A stretch of 64,000 bases of DNA from Bacteroidales bacterium WCE2008 (GCA_900167925.1 FUZM01000001.1:186001-250000); one strand, 5' to 3'. Positions 51,382 to 60,275 are shown, counted from the first letter of the stretch. Notes: generated by a model from the letters alone, not told the origin. Translations and numbers: made by a program.

Positions 51382-52631
51382 AAAAGATAATAGTTTGCGC
51401 AGATTTTGATTTCCTGGCCTCCCCCGAAGAGATAGGAACATTAGGCTACGAGCATGTTCGTGGCAAAGAACATTTTGTCTTTGAGTATTCGCGCGAATGG
51501 CTTAAGAAACATGGTGGCATTCTGCTGAGTGGAGACATAATGAATGTTCCTTCGTTACAGCATCCGCGCAGCAATGATAATGTATTTGGCTTCGTCAAGG
51601 ATTCCTTCCCTGATCGTTGGGGACGGCTGTTGCTTGACCGCCGAGAGCGAATGACGGCCCAACAGGAAAGCAGACCGAAGCGCGTGCTTAATAATTACGA
51701 CTACCTCACAGGCGTTGAAGATTTTACGCGCATGGGCGGAATACGTTACAAAGAGGAAGAAGGCGAGGACTACATCAATGCGAGTGCAAAATACCATGTT
51801 CCTCCTATTGAGAGTCTTCGCGCCCTGTGCGATGCGTGCCATGAGGTCGAGTTGGCAGAAGAACGCAACGAATTACCGGAACAACGCTGGCTCGACCAGT
51901 TGATTGACCCGGGAACTTCGCTCGGTGGTGCTCGTCCAAAAGCAAATGTGGTTGATACTGACGGAAAACTGTATGTGGCAAAGTTCCCATCAAAAATGGA
52001 TCTGGAAAACACTGAGCTTATTGAGCACTTTTCGCATAAGCTTGCTGGTAAGGCTGGCATTAACGTGGCAAAGACTCGTACCATCAAGATTTCAAAAGAT
52101 CGAGACCTGCTTCTTTCAGAACGCTTCGATAGGACAGCAGAAGGTCGTCGCATTCATTTTGCATCTGCGATGTCATTGCTTGGTCTTGATGATGGTGCTG
52201 GCAGCAGTACAGGTAACGGTTATCTTGACATTGTTGATTTCATTCTTCGTGGGTGTACCGATGTGCGCCAGAATCTCAGGGAACTCTATCGCAGAGTGGC
52301 ATTCAATATCATGTTTGGCAACACAGATGACCACTTCCGCAACCACGGTTTCCTGCTTACCCCGAAAGGCTGGACACTCTCTCCAGCATACGACATCAAC
52401 CCGGGAGCAAAACTACATCAATGCTTGCTCATCGATGCATACACAGAAGAATCGAATATCAATGCCCTACTCACGGCAAACGAGAGCTACATGCTTGAAC
52501 GCCAAGAAGCATCAGAGATTATTGATGAGGTTCGAACCACCATCAAAGACTGGCGCAAAACCGCATCTGAACTGAAAATGCCCCTCAGGATATTGGAACC
52601 ATATTCCATTCGTTGGGATGAATTAAAATAA
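51378..52631 (+). CDS. hipA: HipA-family serine/threonine kinase toxin
   Basis: 417 residues, full length. N-terminal HipA-N1 domain (VFEYSREWLKKHGGILLSG, FGFVKDSFPDRWGRLLLDRR), the P-loop-like SLGGARPKANV, kinase core with SERFDR and NTDDHFRNHGFLLTPKGW (catalytic Asp-containing motif DD-x-N), then LSPAYDINPG with the metal-binding Asp. HipA proteins phosphorylate tRNA synthetases such as GltX and stop growth. The usual phospho-site serine loop (SIKSRN-type) is not certain here. Confidence 0.88.
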   Translation: MKKIIVCADFDFLASPEEIGTLGYEHVRGKEHFVFEYSREWLKKHGGILLSGDIMNVPSLQHPRSNDNVFGFVKDSFPDRWGRLLLDRRERMTAQQESRPKRVLNNYDYLTGVEDFTRMGGIRYKEEEGEDYINASAKYHVPPIESLRALCDACHEVELAEERNELPEQRWLDQLIDPGTSLGGARPKANVVDTDGKLYVAKFPSKMDLENTELIEHFSHKLAGKAGINVAKTRTIKISKDRDLLLSERFDRTAEGRRIHFASAMSLLGLDDGAGSSTGNGYLDIVDFILRGCTDVRQNLRELYRRVAFNIMFGNTDDHFRNHGFLLTPKGWTLSPAYDINPGAKLHQCLLIDAYTEESNINALLTANESYMLERQEASEIIDEVRTTIKDWRKTASELKMPLRILEPYSIRWDELK

Positions 52632-52824
52632 AGAGAGCGCGGTCTGTTCCCGAACGTAAAAAATTACGCAGCGGAACTACCAGTTATGCTGCTTCATGAC
52701 CTGATGGATTGGCTGAATCATACTTATTGACGGTCTCGATATCGACTAGGTTGTTTTGTATTTTCTGCAGTCAGCCAGCCCTTTCCATTTCACGCTCAGA
52801 AACCGAAAAAGAGTTTCGGTAGAT

Positions 52825-52873
52825 TGAAAAAATATGAAAATTTTTCAAATATTTACATATTTTTATATATTTG
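52825..52873 (+). repeat. fic upstream 40-bp repeat (copy 1) and promoter
   Basis: 52825-52864 repeats 54193-54232 with one mismatch (T for G at base 26). It contains the near-palindrome TGAAAATTTTTCA (52835-52847). The next bases hold TATATTTG (52866-52873), a -7 box 16 bp before the fic ATG, so the repeat covers the -33 region. The 193 bp between hipA and this repeat hold nothing recognised. Confidence 0.75.
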
Positions 52874-52888
52874 TAAAAATGGGATACG

Positions 52889-54205
52889 ATGATAGAAACA
52901 CCTCCAAAACTATCCAAATCTGATTTGTCCAGAGCCATATCTCTGTATGGTAATCCTCAGATAATGACCTTAATACAAGATATCAATGATAAATACTTGT
53001 ATTGGTCTGACGTGAAATATAAGAAAGATCCGGCAATTGCAAATCCGCAGGAGTTATGGGCCCTGGTCCATCTTAGCAGGCAAATACAGAAAACTTTTGA
53101 ATGGCCAAAGTTTGGGGCGAATCTTAGCTTGACAAACCATATGCAAAAGGTCTGTCATGAGATTGATATGCAGTTTGGTGGATCTTGGGGTAGTTCGTCA
53201 ATTATTCCCAAGAACGACAGCGAAATTTATTTGGTCAACTCTTTGATGGATGAAGCAATCGCCTCAAGTCAGATAGAAGGTGCTTCTTCAACCAGAAAAG
53301 TAGCCAAGGAGATGCTTAGAAAACAGATCAAGCCGAGGTCTCGTTCCGAGCAGATGATATCAAATAATTACAATGCCATTAACTTTATAGTAGAGCATAA
53401 AGATGAAACCTTGTCTCCGGAACTAATCCTTAAGTTGCATGGTTTGATGACCCGTAATACTCTTGATAACCCACGGGATGAGGGATGTTTCAGGCAAAGC
53501 GATGATATCGTTGTCCAAAATGAAATAACCGGAGAGATTGTTCACTATCCTCCGAAGAGTATCGAAATAGAAGGTTTTATAGAAGACTTGTGCAAATTTG
53601 CAAACGAAGAAATAGGAGAACGTTTCATTCATCCTGTAATCAAAGCGATCATTATCCATTATATGATAGCTTATGTGCATCCTTTTGTTGACGGCAACGG
53701 AAGAACGGCTAGAGCTTTATTTTATTGGTACATGCTAAAGAACGGATATTGGCTTACACAGTATCTGACAATCTCAACGGTGATATACAAGTCAAAGCCA
53801 AGGTATGAAAGGTCTTTTTTATATGGGGAAAACGACGGGAACGATATGGGGTATTTCATAACATATAACCTACATGTTCTTGAGCAAGCCTTTGACGGAT
53901 TAAAAAACTATATTCAGAAGAAGATAAAGCAGAAACAAGAATCATTGGAATTAATGCAAGACGTTGACTTGACCGAGCGCCAGAGAACCATTCTGTCGTA
54001 CTTTGTTAAGAATCCATATCTTGAACTCACGGCAACCGAGGTTTCGGTCAGGTGTATGGTTACCCATCCTACGGCCCAGTCGGATATTAATGTGCTAGTC
54101 GGAATGAAATTACTTAAGAAAGTACCTGTCAATAAAAAGCAAAACAAGTATATAAAGGGTGAAGAGTTTGATAAGATGATGAACCGTCCATCTGAAAAAA
54201 TATGA
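52889..54205 (+). CDS. Fic-domain AMP-transferase with C-terminal winged helix
   Basis: 438 residues. N-terminal helical cap, inhibitory motif ASSQIEGASS (125-134) typical of class II Fic proteins, Fic core with HPFVDGNGRTAR (264-275) containing all catalytic residues, and a C-terminal winged helix (about 366-430, TERQRTILSYFVKNPYLEL then VRCMVTHPTAQSDI). It should AMPylate or otherwise modify a target when the inhibition is relieved. The terminal residues SEKI come from the second 40-bp repeat. The winged helix together with the upstream repeat suggests self-regulation. Confidence 0.9.
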   Translation: MIETPPKLSKSDLSRAISLYGNPQIMTLIQDINDKYLYWSDVKYKKDPAIANPQELWALVHLSRQIQKTFEWPKFGANLSLTNHMQKVCHEIDMQFGGSWGSSSIIPKNDSEIYLVNSLMDEAIASSQIEGASSTRKVAKEMLRKQIKPRSRSEQMISNNYNAINFIVEHKDETLSPELILKLHGLMTRNTLDNPRDEGCFRQSDDIVVQNEITGEIVHYPPKSIEIEGFIEDLCKFANEEIGERFIHPVIKAIIIHYMIAYVHPFVDGNGRTARALFYWYMLKNGYWLTQYLTISTVIYKSKPRYERSFLYGENDGNDMGYFITYNLHVLEQAFDGLKNYIQKKIKQKQESLELMQDVDLTERQRTILSYFVKNPYLELTATEVSVRCMVTHPTAQSDINVLVGMKLLKKVPVNKKQNKYIKGEEFDKMMNRPSEKI

Positions 54206-54232
54206 AAATTTTTCAAAGATTTACATATTTTT
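54193..54232 (+). repeat. 40-bp repeat copy 2, shared by fic and vsr 3' ends
   Basis: Second copy of the repeat. On the plus strand it codes the last residues (EKI, stop) of Fic and on the minus strand the last residues (KKYVNL, stop) of Vsr, so both genes end inside it. Confidence 0.8.
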
Positions 54233-54758
54233 TCAAATCGGCGCGCCACTGAGCTTCCCGTTCCTTCCGGGCCCGCTGCTCCCGCCGGTACTCCTCGCGG
54301 GCCTTCCGGCGAGCCGCCTGAAACTCCCGATAGCGCTCCCCGTTGCGGCGAATCTCGGCGCATACACGGTCCACGGTAGCGTCCAGACAGGCCTTCTTCA
54401 ACTCGCATTCCCAGACTATGACCACGCTCCAGCCCTTCGCCTCCAGCATCCTCCAGACCACCTGGTCCCGCTCCTGGTTCCGTGCAACCTTCGCCACCCA
54501 GAACTCCGTGTTCGTCTTCGGCACGGTATAGTTCCTGCAGCCCCTGTGCCCATGCCAGAAACAGCCGTTCACGAAAATCGCGGTCCTGTATCTCGGCAAC
54601 ACGATATCCGGCGACCCCGGCAGACTCCGCACATTCGTCCGATACCTGAATCCCCGCCCCCACAGCGCACGCCGCAGCGTCATCTCCGGCTTCGTCGAGT
54701 CGGAGTGAATCGCCGCCATGTTGTTGTGGCGCTGGAGGGATGTAGTATTATCTGCCAA
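54213..54758 (-). CDS. vsr: Very short patch repair endonuclease Vsr
   Basis: 181 residues. Nicks beside T:G mismatches from 5-methylcytosine deamination. Motifs: RHNNMAAIHSDSTKPEM, GSPDIVLPRYRTAIFVN (catalytic Asp51) and GCFWHGHRGC (His69/His71). The C-terminal tail is long and charged (ARRKAREEYRREQRARKEREAQWR). No cytosine-5 methyltransferase gene is visible in the window, though Vsr is normally paired with one. GC-rich coding, unlike the AT-rich fic beside it. Confidence 0.92.
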   Translation of the reverse strand: MADNTTSLQRHNNMAAIHSDSTKPEMTLRRALWGRGFRYRTNVRSLPGSPDIVLPRYRTAIFVNGCFWHGHRGCRNYTVPKTNTEFWVAKVARNQERDQVVWRMLEAKGWSVVIVWECELKKACLDATVDRVCAEIRRNGERYREFQAARRKAREEYRREQRARKEREAQWRADLKKYVNL

Positions 54759-54781
54759 GGTGGTAAACTGTTGTGTGATGT

Positions 54782-54829
54782 CAAAGATAGAAAATAGATT
54801 TTTCCAAGTCTTTCTTTTTTGTAAATTTG
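54782..54829. promoter_or_regulatory. Divergent promoters for vsr and the PLD-helicase gene
   Basis: Minus-strand TATCTTTG (54782-54789) for vsr and plus-strand TAAATTTG (54822-54829) for the helicase, 22 bp before its ATG. Both fit TAnnTTTG. Confidence 0.5.
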
Positions 54830-54851
54830 TACATCAAAGCAAGAACGATCG

Positions 54852-57791
54852 ATGGAGTCCCTGTCCACAAATAAATTAGTCGATGGATACCAGAAGGCAT
54901 TCATCGACGCCTCGATTGAGTCTGACCCCACATATTCTCCAAGTCTTCTCGTCAATTCTCATGGGCGAAAAGTCCTCAATGTTCTGGAAAAAGAATTAAA
55001 GGGCTGCGATGACCTGTTCATTAGCGTTGCATTTATAACGATGGGAGGAATCGCCCCGTTGTTGGGAACGCTCAAAGATTTGGAGAAGAAAGGCACTCGT
55101 GGCAGGATTCTCACCACGGATTACCTCATGTTCAGCGACCCGAAAGCATTGGACAAACTCTCATCGCTGAGCAACCTGGATGTGCGAGTATTCAAAACGG
55201 GAGAAAACAACATCGGTTTTCATACGAAAGGGTACATGTTCCACAATGGTGACAACCTGCGAATAATCGTAGGAAGCTCAAATCTCACACAGGATGCTAT
55301 CACTAAGAACCATGAATGGAACACCCGTCTTGTATCGACGACAGAAGGCTCTTATGCGAAAGAAATAGAATCGGAATTCAACGACTTATGGGAATCCTCT
55401 GTATGCTACGATGAATACAGAAACGAGTATTCCGAGTTATATGAGAATAGCAAACGAGAGAGAAATGAGATTACACGGCTGACAAGAAGCCTGGATCTCA
55501 GTTATTCTCAGGTTCTTCAACCTAATAGAATGCAGGCAGCCTTCTCTTTGAATATCGAGAAAGTAATCAGAGATGGCGGAAAGCGAGCTCTGCTCATTTC
55601 CGCGACCGGTACTGGAAAAACGTATGCCTCCGCATTCGCAATACGAAAGCTCTTTTCGGAAAACATACTGAAAGGAAAGAAAATGCTTTTCCTTTCCCAT
55701 CGAGAACAGATAAATCGACAAGCGCTTAAGAGCTACAAGAGGATATTTGGCAAAAATATCCCGATGGAGTTGCTTAGTGGTACCCAAAATGACACAGAAA
55801 AGGCGCTAAGCACCCCGTTCCTCTTCTCTACGATGCAGATGATGGCGAAAGACCATATCCGGGAACAGTTCAATCCAAAGGAGTTTTCTGTGATAATTCT
55901 TGATGAGTGTCATCGAAGCGGGGCAGAGAGCTATCAAAAGATAATCAACTATTTCCAGCCTGAGCTTCTTCTGGGAATGTCCGCTTCGCCGGAAAGAACT
56001 GATGGCTTTGATGTCTTCTCGCTTTTTGATCATAACATAGCTTGTGAAGTTCGTCTACAGCAGGCTCTTGAGAATGATATGCTTTGCCCTTTCCACTATT
56101 TTGGAATCACTGATCTTGAAATAGAAGGTGAGGATAATAATGATTTAACTCGCTTCCGTCATTTGACCTCAGACAAAAGAGTAAAATATATCCTCGATCG
56201 GGCTGAATATTACGGATTCAGTGGAGAGAGAGTGAAGGGGCTAGTGTTCTGTAGCAGAAAGGACGAAGCAAAAGAACTGAGTGCGAAATTCAACGAGACT
56301 GGTCGCTATAACACGATAATGTTGTCCGGTGATGATTCTCAAGAAATGAGAGAGGATGCCATCGAAAGGTTGGTTTCAGACAGACGAAAAGACAGGCTTG
56401 ACTATATTTTTACTGTAGATATATTCAACGAAGGAGTCGATGTCCCGGAGATAAATCAGGTGATTCTACTTCGTCCAACGCAGTCCCCGATTATCTTTGT
56501 TCAGCAGCTCGGCCGTGGCCTCAGAAAAGCAGACGGGAAGGAATTTGTCGTTGTCCTGGATTTCATTGGGAACTACCAGACTAATTACATGATTCCGATT
56601 GCCCTTTCTGGAGATCGCACTGGAAATAAGGATAACATTCGACGGTCCTTAATGGAGGGCAACAATATTATCAAAGGCGCTTCAACTATATACTTTGATG
56701 AGATATCCAGGGACAGGATATATAAGTCCATAGATACTGCGAATCTTAATCATATTCAGATTTTAAAAACTGAATATCAAGCGCTTAAATATAAACTGGG
56801 TCGAATTCCAAAACTGAAGGAATTCGATGATATGGGTGAATTGGATCCGCTTCGTATAATCGACAACAAAGGCTCATATCAAGCCTTCCTGCGTGATTAC
56901 GAAAAAGACTTCCATGAAAAATGGGATGCCGCTCAATATCAAATTCTGGAGTTTATTTCAAGAAAGTTTGCATCCGGCATGCGAATTCATGAGCTTGCGC
57001 TTCTACGTATGTTGATTGATGGTCCTGCAAAGGATGAGATTTATGAAGCACTGCTCTTAAACGACTATGGTATTGAGTTGGATAATCTTTCCAGGGTTTG
57101 CGTTGAGTCTGTTTTAGGAGGTAAATTTTTCAGGGGAAAAGATTTCCAGATACAGCTTGCGCATCATTCTGGTAATCGGTATGAACTATCTGAAGTATTT
57201 ACGGATTACCTTTCCGACAGCAGCTATAAGGAAGCTGTTAAGGAATTGCTAGAATTCGGCATATATCGATATGAAAGGGATTATTCAAAACCATACACCG
57301 GCACTCAGTTTAATCTTTACAAGAAATACACATATGCTGAAGTTTGCTGGCTCCTAAACTGGAAAAACGAGGAGGTAGCCCAAAATATTGGAGGATACAA
57401 ATATGACTCCTATTCAAAGACATATCCGATTTTTATCAACTATGAGAAGGAAGAGGATATTTCTGCATCAACAAAATATGAGGATAGATTTATCGAGCCA
57501 GCGTCGCTGATAGCAATCTCGAAAAATAATAGAAGGATAGAATCTAATGATGTTCAGAATGCCGTGAATAGTGTCTCAAAAGGAATTCTAATGCCTTTAT
57601 TTGTAAGAAAAAACAAGGATGACAAGACATCTAAAGAATTCTATTTCCTTGGGACTATCCGTCATAATGGATATCTTGAACAATTTGTCATGAACGGTAC
57701 TGATGGTGTCACGGCTGTTGAAATAGGATATAAGCTGGATACTCCAGTAGAGAACAATTTATACGAATATATAACAGAGCAATCTTTATGA
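54852..57791 (+). CDS. PLD-nuclease-like / SF2 helicase / DUF3427 protein
   Basis: 979 residues. N-terminal phospholipase-D-like domain (about 35-180) with one HxK motif (FHTKGYMF, His124/Lys126) and IIVGSSNL. Then an SF2 helicase core: Walker A ATGTGKT (251-257), DECH box (351-354), MSASPERTDG and motif VI QQLGRGLRK. C-terminal DUF3427 domain (about 770-979: YAEVCWLLNWKNEEV, NIGGYKYDSYSKTYP). One HKD motif per chain implies a dimeric nuclease. This architecture occurs in many bacterial defence-rich regions; activity unknown here. Its stop overlaps the NUDIX start (ATGA), so the two are coupled. Confidence 0.9.
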   Translation: MESLSTNKLVDGYQKAFIDASIESDPTYSPSLLVNSHGRKVLNVLEKELKGCDDLFISVAFITMGGIAPLLGTLKDLEKKGTRGRILTTDYLMFSDPKALDKLSSLSNLDVRVFKTGENNIGFHTKGYMFHNGDNLRIIVGSSNLTQDAITKNHEWNTRLVSTTEGSYAKEIESEFNDLWESSVCYDEYRNEYSELYENSKRERNEITRLTRSLDLSYSQVLQPNRMQAAFSLNIEKVIRDGGKRALLISATGTGKTYASAFAIRKLFSENILKGKKMLFLSHREQINRQALKSYKRIFGKNIPMELLSGTQNDTEKALSTPFLFSTMQMMAKDHIREQFNPKEFSVIILDECHRSGAESYQKIINYFQPELLLGMSASPERTDGFDVFSLFDHNIACEVRLQQALENDMLCPFHYFGITDLEIEGEDNNDLTRFRHLTSDKRVKYILDRAEYYGFSGERVKGLVFCSRKDEAKELSAKFNETGRYNTIMLSGDDSQEMREDAIERLVSDRRKDRLDYIFTVDIFNEGVDVPEINQVILLRPTQSPIIFVQQLGRGLRKADGKEFVVVLDFIGNYQTNYMIPIALSGDRTGNKDNIRRSLMEGNNIIKGASTIYFDEISRDRIYKSIDTANLNHIQILKTEYQALKYKLGRIPKLKEFDDMGELDPLRIIDNKGSYQAFLRDYEKDFHEKWDAAQYQILEFISRKFASGMRIHELALLRMLIDGPAKDEIYEALLLNDYGIELDNLSRVCVESVLGGKFFRGKDFQIQLAHHSGNRYELSEVFTDYLSDSSYKEAVKELLEFGIYRYERDYSKPYTGTQFNLYKKYTYAEVCWLLNWKNEEVAQNIGGYKYDSYSKTYPIFINYEKEEDISASTKYEDRFIEPASLIAISKNNRRIESNDVQNAVNSVSKGILMPLFVRKNKDDKTSKEFYFLGTIRHNGYLEQFVMNGTDGVTAVEIGYKLDTPVENNLYEYITEQSL

Positions 57792-58180
57792 AAACAATCG
57801 AAGTAGTAGCAGCGATTATCCGCAAGGGGGACAAGATATTTGCCACCCAGAGGGGTTATGGCGATTTCAAGGACTGGTGGGAGTTCCCGGGCGGGAAAAT
57901 GGAGGCCGGAGAGTCGCCGGAGGCCGCGCTGATCAGGGAAATCCACGAGGAGCTCTCGACGGAAATCAGCGTCGACAAGTTCCTCCACACGGTCGAATGG
58001 GACTATCCGAAGTTCCATCTGACGATGCACTGCTTCATGTGCTCGCTGCTGACAGAGGCCCTGCATCTGAATGAGCATGAGGCCGCCCGCTGGCTCTCCA
58101 GGGACGACCTCCGCAGCGTCAACTGGCTCCCCGCCGACGAAATCCTCCTCCCGCTGATCGAGAAAGAGCTTGAGATTTAA
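57788..58180 (+). CDS. NUDIX (MutT-like) hydrolase
   Basis: 130 residues. Nudix box starting GGKMEAGE and continuing to REIHEE (36-55) is complete; KDWWEFPGG precedes it. MutT-type proteins hydrolyse 8-oxo-dGTP or other nucleoside diphosphate derivatives. Higher GC than the helicase before it. The 4-nt overlap with the helicase makes a fixed two-gene unit, and helicases of this kind are often found with NUDIX genes (recalled). Possible role: removing or processing a nucleotide product or signal. Confidence 0.9.
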   Translation: MKTIEVVAAIIRKGDKIFATQRGYGDFKDWWEFPGGKMEAGESPEAALIREIHEELSTEISVDKFLHTVEWDYPKFHLTMHCFMCSLLTEALHLNEHEAARWLSRDDLRSVNWLPADEILLPLIEKELEI

Positions 58181-58181
58181 A

Positions 58182-58547
58182 TTATTTCTTCTCGATAGCA
58201 ACCACAGGTATTGTCTTCATTCCAGTTTTCGCCCGATATCTGTATAATCCAATCTGTCGGAAGCATTCATCTTTAGAGGCTTTTAACACTTGATCATCAT
58301 AGAATGATTGTCCTTCTTCGCACCAGAGGAGCACAGTTATATTGTCCCACTTATCTGATGCAAGCGCCATCCCGTTATCCAATGTCTGAAAAACTTTTAA
58401 GGAGTTTTCTTGAATGATTTCGCCTGGTTCCTCATATAGTGTAATTCCAGAAAGACGATTGTTAGAAGAAAAGAGTATGCCGCAGATGACAAATGTCAAA
58501 ACCACACCTGTTATCACCCCGAATAGAAATACTAAACCTTTTTTCAT
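58182..58547 (-). CDS. Small membrane-anchored hypothetical protein
   Basis: 121 residues. N-terminal helix (5-26, LVFLFGVITGVVLTFVICGIL) then a small periplasmic or extracytoplasmic domain (YEEPGEIIQENSLKVFQ, WDNITVLLWCEEGQSFYDD). Has its own minus-strand -7 box TATATTTG (58579-58586). Convergent with the NUDIX gene, 1 bp apart. Unknown family. Confidence 0.65.
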   Translation of the reverse strand: MKKGLVFLFGVITGVVLTFVICGILFSSNNRLSGITLYEEPGEIIQENSLKVFQTLDNGMALASDKWDNITVLLWCEEGQSFYDDQVLKASKDECFRQIGLYRYRAKTGMKTIPVVAIEKK

Positions 58548-58605
58548 GGCGATTGCTTGTTATTAGTTTCTGATTACGCAAATATAATTAATTCTTGACT
58601 CTTTC

Positions 58606-58635
58606 TTGAATTACAACTAATTATCGCTAAATTTA
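58606..58635 (+). promoter_or_regulatory. Promoter of the membrane TPR gene
   Basis: TTG (58606-58608), 19 bp, TAAATTTA (58628-58635, last base off consensus), 18 bp before the ATG. The minus-strand TATATTTG at 58579-58586 serves the divergent gene. Confidence 0.5.
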
Positions 58636-58652
58636 CGCAACAAAACCGCAAA

Positions 58653-60110
58653 ATGCACATGAAACGTATCCTAGCAACCATTCTTCTTACTTTTGTTTTA
58701 GCCTTTCTTAACTGTACAGAGATTTCTGCTCAGCAGATTGTCTCTACGAATGTAAAAGTAGAGCAACTGACAACAGAGATGGAGCAACAAAAAGCGACCA
58801 TTCAACAACTTCAATCTGAGAATCATGATTTAGCGAAACAGGTTGAATCTTTGAGCGGTGTTAAAGAAGAACTTCTTCGGGACAATACTAGGCTGCGGGA
58901 TGACATGTCGCATTGGCTCAACGTGATTGCCATTATCTTTACTTTGGCAGGCGTTCTTCTTGGTGTTGCTGTTCCTTTAATTACAAGGAAAGATATTAAA
59001 GATATTCTTGACGTACGAATTAAAGAGGTGGCTGATAAGGCTAAGAATGCAGATGATGCATTAAATGAGACCAAGGTCCTGAAGAAAGAAATCTCTGAAA
59101 TAAAGAATAAGATTAAACAAGAGTCGGAGAACGCAGCAAAATCTGCTAAAGAGGCAAAAGTCAGTCAGTTGTTTGCTGAGGCTTTGTCGGAAAAGGATTC
59201 TCTTAAGGCCATCGCTCTTTATGATGAGGTGATAGAACTTGATCCAAATAACTTGTCGGCTTATAACAATCGCGGCATTCTAAAAACAGAAATGGGCGAC
59301 AAAGAAGGCGCCCTGAAGGATTATGACAAGGCAATTGACTTGAAACCTGATTTTTCGGAAGCCTATAACAATCGCGGCAGCCTTAAAGCTGAAATGGGCG
59401 ACAAAGAAGGCGCCCTGAAGGATTATGACAAGGCAATTGACTTGAAACCTGATTTTTCGGAAGCCTATAACAATCGCGGCAGCCTTAAAGCTGAAATGGG
59501 CGACAAAGAAGGCGCCCTGAAGGATTATGACAAGGCGATTGACTTGAAACCTGATTATGCGAGTGCCTATTACAATCGCGGCAGCCTTAAAGCTGAAATG
59601 GGCGACAAAGAAGGCGCCCTGAAGGATTATGACAAGGCGATCGAATTGAAAGCCGATTATGCGAAGGCCTATAACAATCGCGGCGTTCTAAAAAGTGAAA
59701 TGGGCGATAAAGAAGGCGCCCTGAAGGATTATGACAAGGCGATTGACTTGAAACCTGATTATGCGAGAGCCTATAACAATCGCGGCATCCTTAAAAAAGA
59801 TATGGGCGACAAAGATGGTGCAATGAAGGACTACGACAAGGCGATTGACTTGAAACCTGATTATTCGGAAGCCTATAACAATCGCAGTGATTTGAAAATC
59901 ATTATAGGCGATTTCGACGGAGCTATGGTTGACATCAAAAATGCTATTTATTTAGATTCGTCTGATTCAGTGTCATATTTTACTCTCGCCGAACTCTATG
60001 AGGCGATGGTCAATGCCGAAATAGACGAGGCTAAGAAGTCAGAATACCTCGCAAAAGCCGCAGAGGCTAGAGTGAAAGCTGAAGATCTAAAAAAGAAGAA
60101 CAATCAATAA
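58653..60110 (+). CDS. Membrane-spanning coiled-coil TPR protein with seven near-identical repeats
   Basis: 485 residues (ATG at 58659 is an alternative start). N-terminal signal-like helix (MKRILATILLTFVLAFLN), extracytoplasmic coiled coil (about 30-85), membrane helix (88-110, WLNVIAIIFTLAGVLLGVAV), second coiled coil (115-175), then TPRs. Residues 203-440 hold seven 34-residue repeats of the form AYNNRGSLKAEMGDKEGAL-KDYDKAIDLKPDFSE, encoded by 102-bp DNA repeats that are almost identical. Topology suggests coupling of an envelope signal to a cytoplasmic TPR scaffold. Role unknown; it lies between the helicase-NUDIX unit and the SF1 helicase. Confidence 0.85.
   Translation: MHMKRILATILLTFVLAFLNCTEISAQQIVSTNVKVEQLTTEMEQQKATIQQLQSENHDLAKQVESLSGVKEELLRDNTRLRDDMSHWLNVIAIIFTLAGVLLGVAVPLITRKDIKDILDVRIKEVADKAKNADDALNETKVLKKEISEIKNKIKQESENAAKSAKEAKVSQLFAEALSEKDSLKAIALYDEVIELDPNNLSAYNNRGILKTEMGDKEGALKDYDKAIDLKPDFSEAYNNRGSLKAEMGDKEGALKDYDKAIDLKPDFSEAYNNRGSLKAEMGDKEGALKDYDKAIDLKPDYASAYYNRGSLKAEMGDKEGALKDYDKAIELKADYAKAYNNRGVLKSEMGDKEGALKDYDKAIDLKPDYARAYNNRGILKKDMGDKDGAMKDYDKAIDLKPDYSEAYNNRSDLKIIIGDFDGAMVDIKNAIYLDSSDSVSYFTLAELYEAMVNAEIDEAKKSEYLAKAAEARVKAEDLKKKNNQ
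59259..59972 (+). repeat. 102-bp tandem repeats encoding TPR units
   Basis: Seven units starting at 59259, 59361, 59463, 59565, 59667, 59769 and 59871; the middle units differ by only a few bases. High DNA identity, beyond what TPR structure needs, points to recent duplication or gene conversion and to possible copy-number change. Confidence 0.9.
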
Positions 60111-60116
60111 ACCCCT

Positions 60117-60146
60117 CCACCCGTCACTCCGGCGGGTGGTTTTTTT
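60117..60146 (+). terminator. Terminator after the TPR gene
   Basis: Arms CCACCCG and CGGGTGG with a 9-nt loop, then seven T (60140-60146). Clear rho-independent terminator. Confidence 0.88.
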
Positions 60147-60173
60147 GAATATTCCCAACATTTCCTATCTTTA
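60144..60173 (+). promoter_or_regulatory. Candidate promoter of the SF1 helicase gene
   Basis: TTTG (60144-60147), 18 bp, TATCTTTA (60166-60173). The -33 element overlaps the T-run of the preceding terminator. About 100 nt of leader to the ATG. Confidence 0.4.
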
Positions 60174-60275
60174 CTCCAACTAACACCGCCGCTAGTTCCG
60201 AGAATAGTCGTCATTATCGGACTACCTCTTGAGCTTCGAAGGTGATTTCAATCGTATAAATCGGTAAGCGTCGAG

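Noticed and set aside
53914..54663. 249-codon minus-strand frame over fic and vsr
   Set aside because: It overlaps both complete genes in another frame and has no domain.
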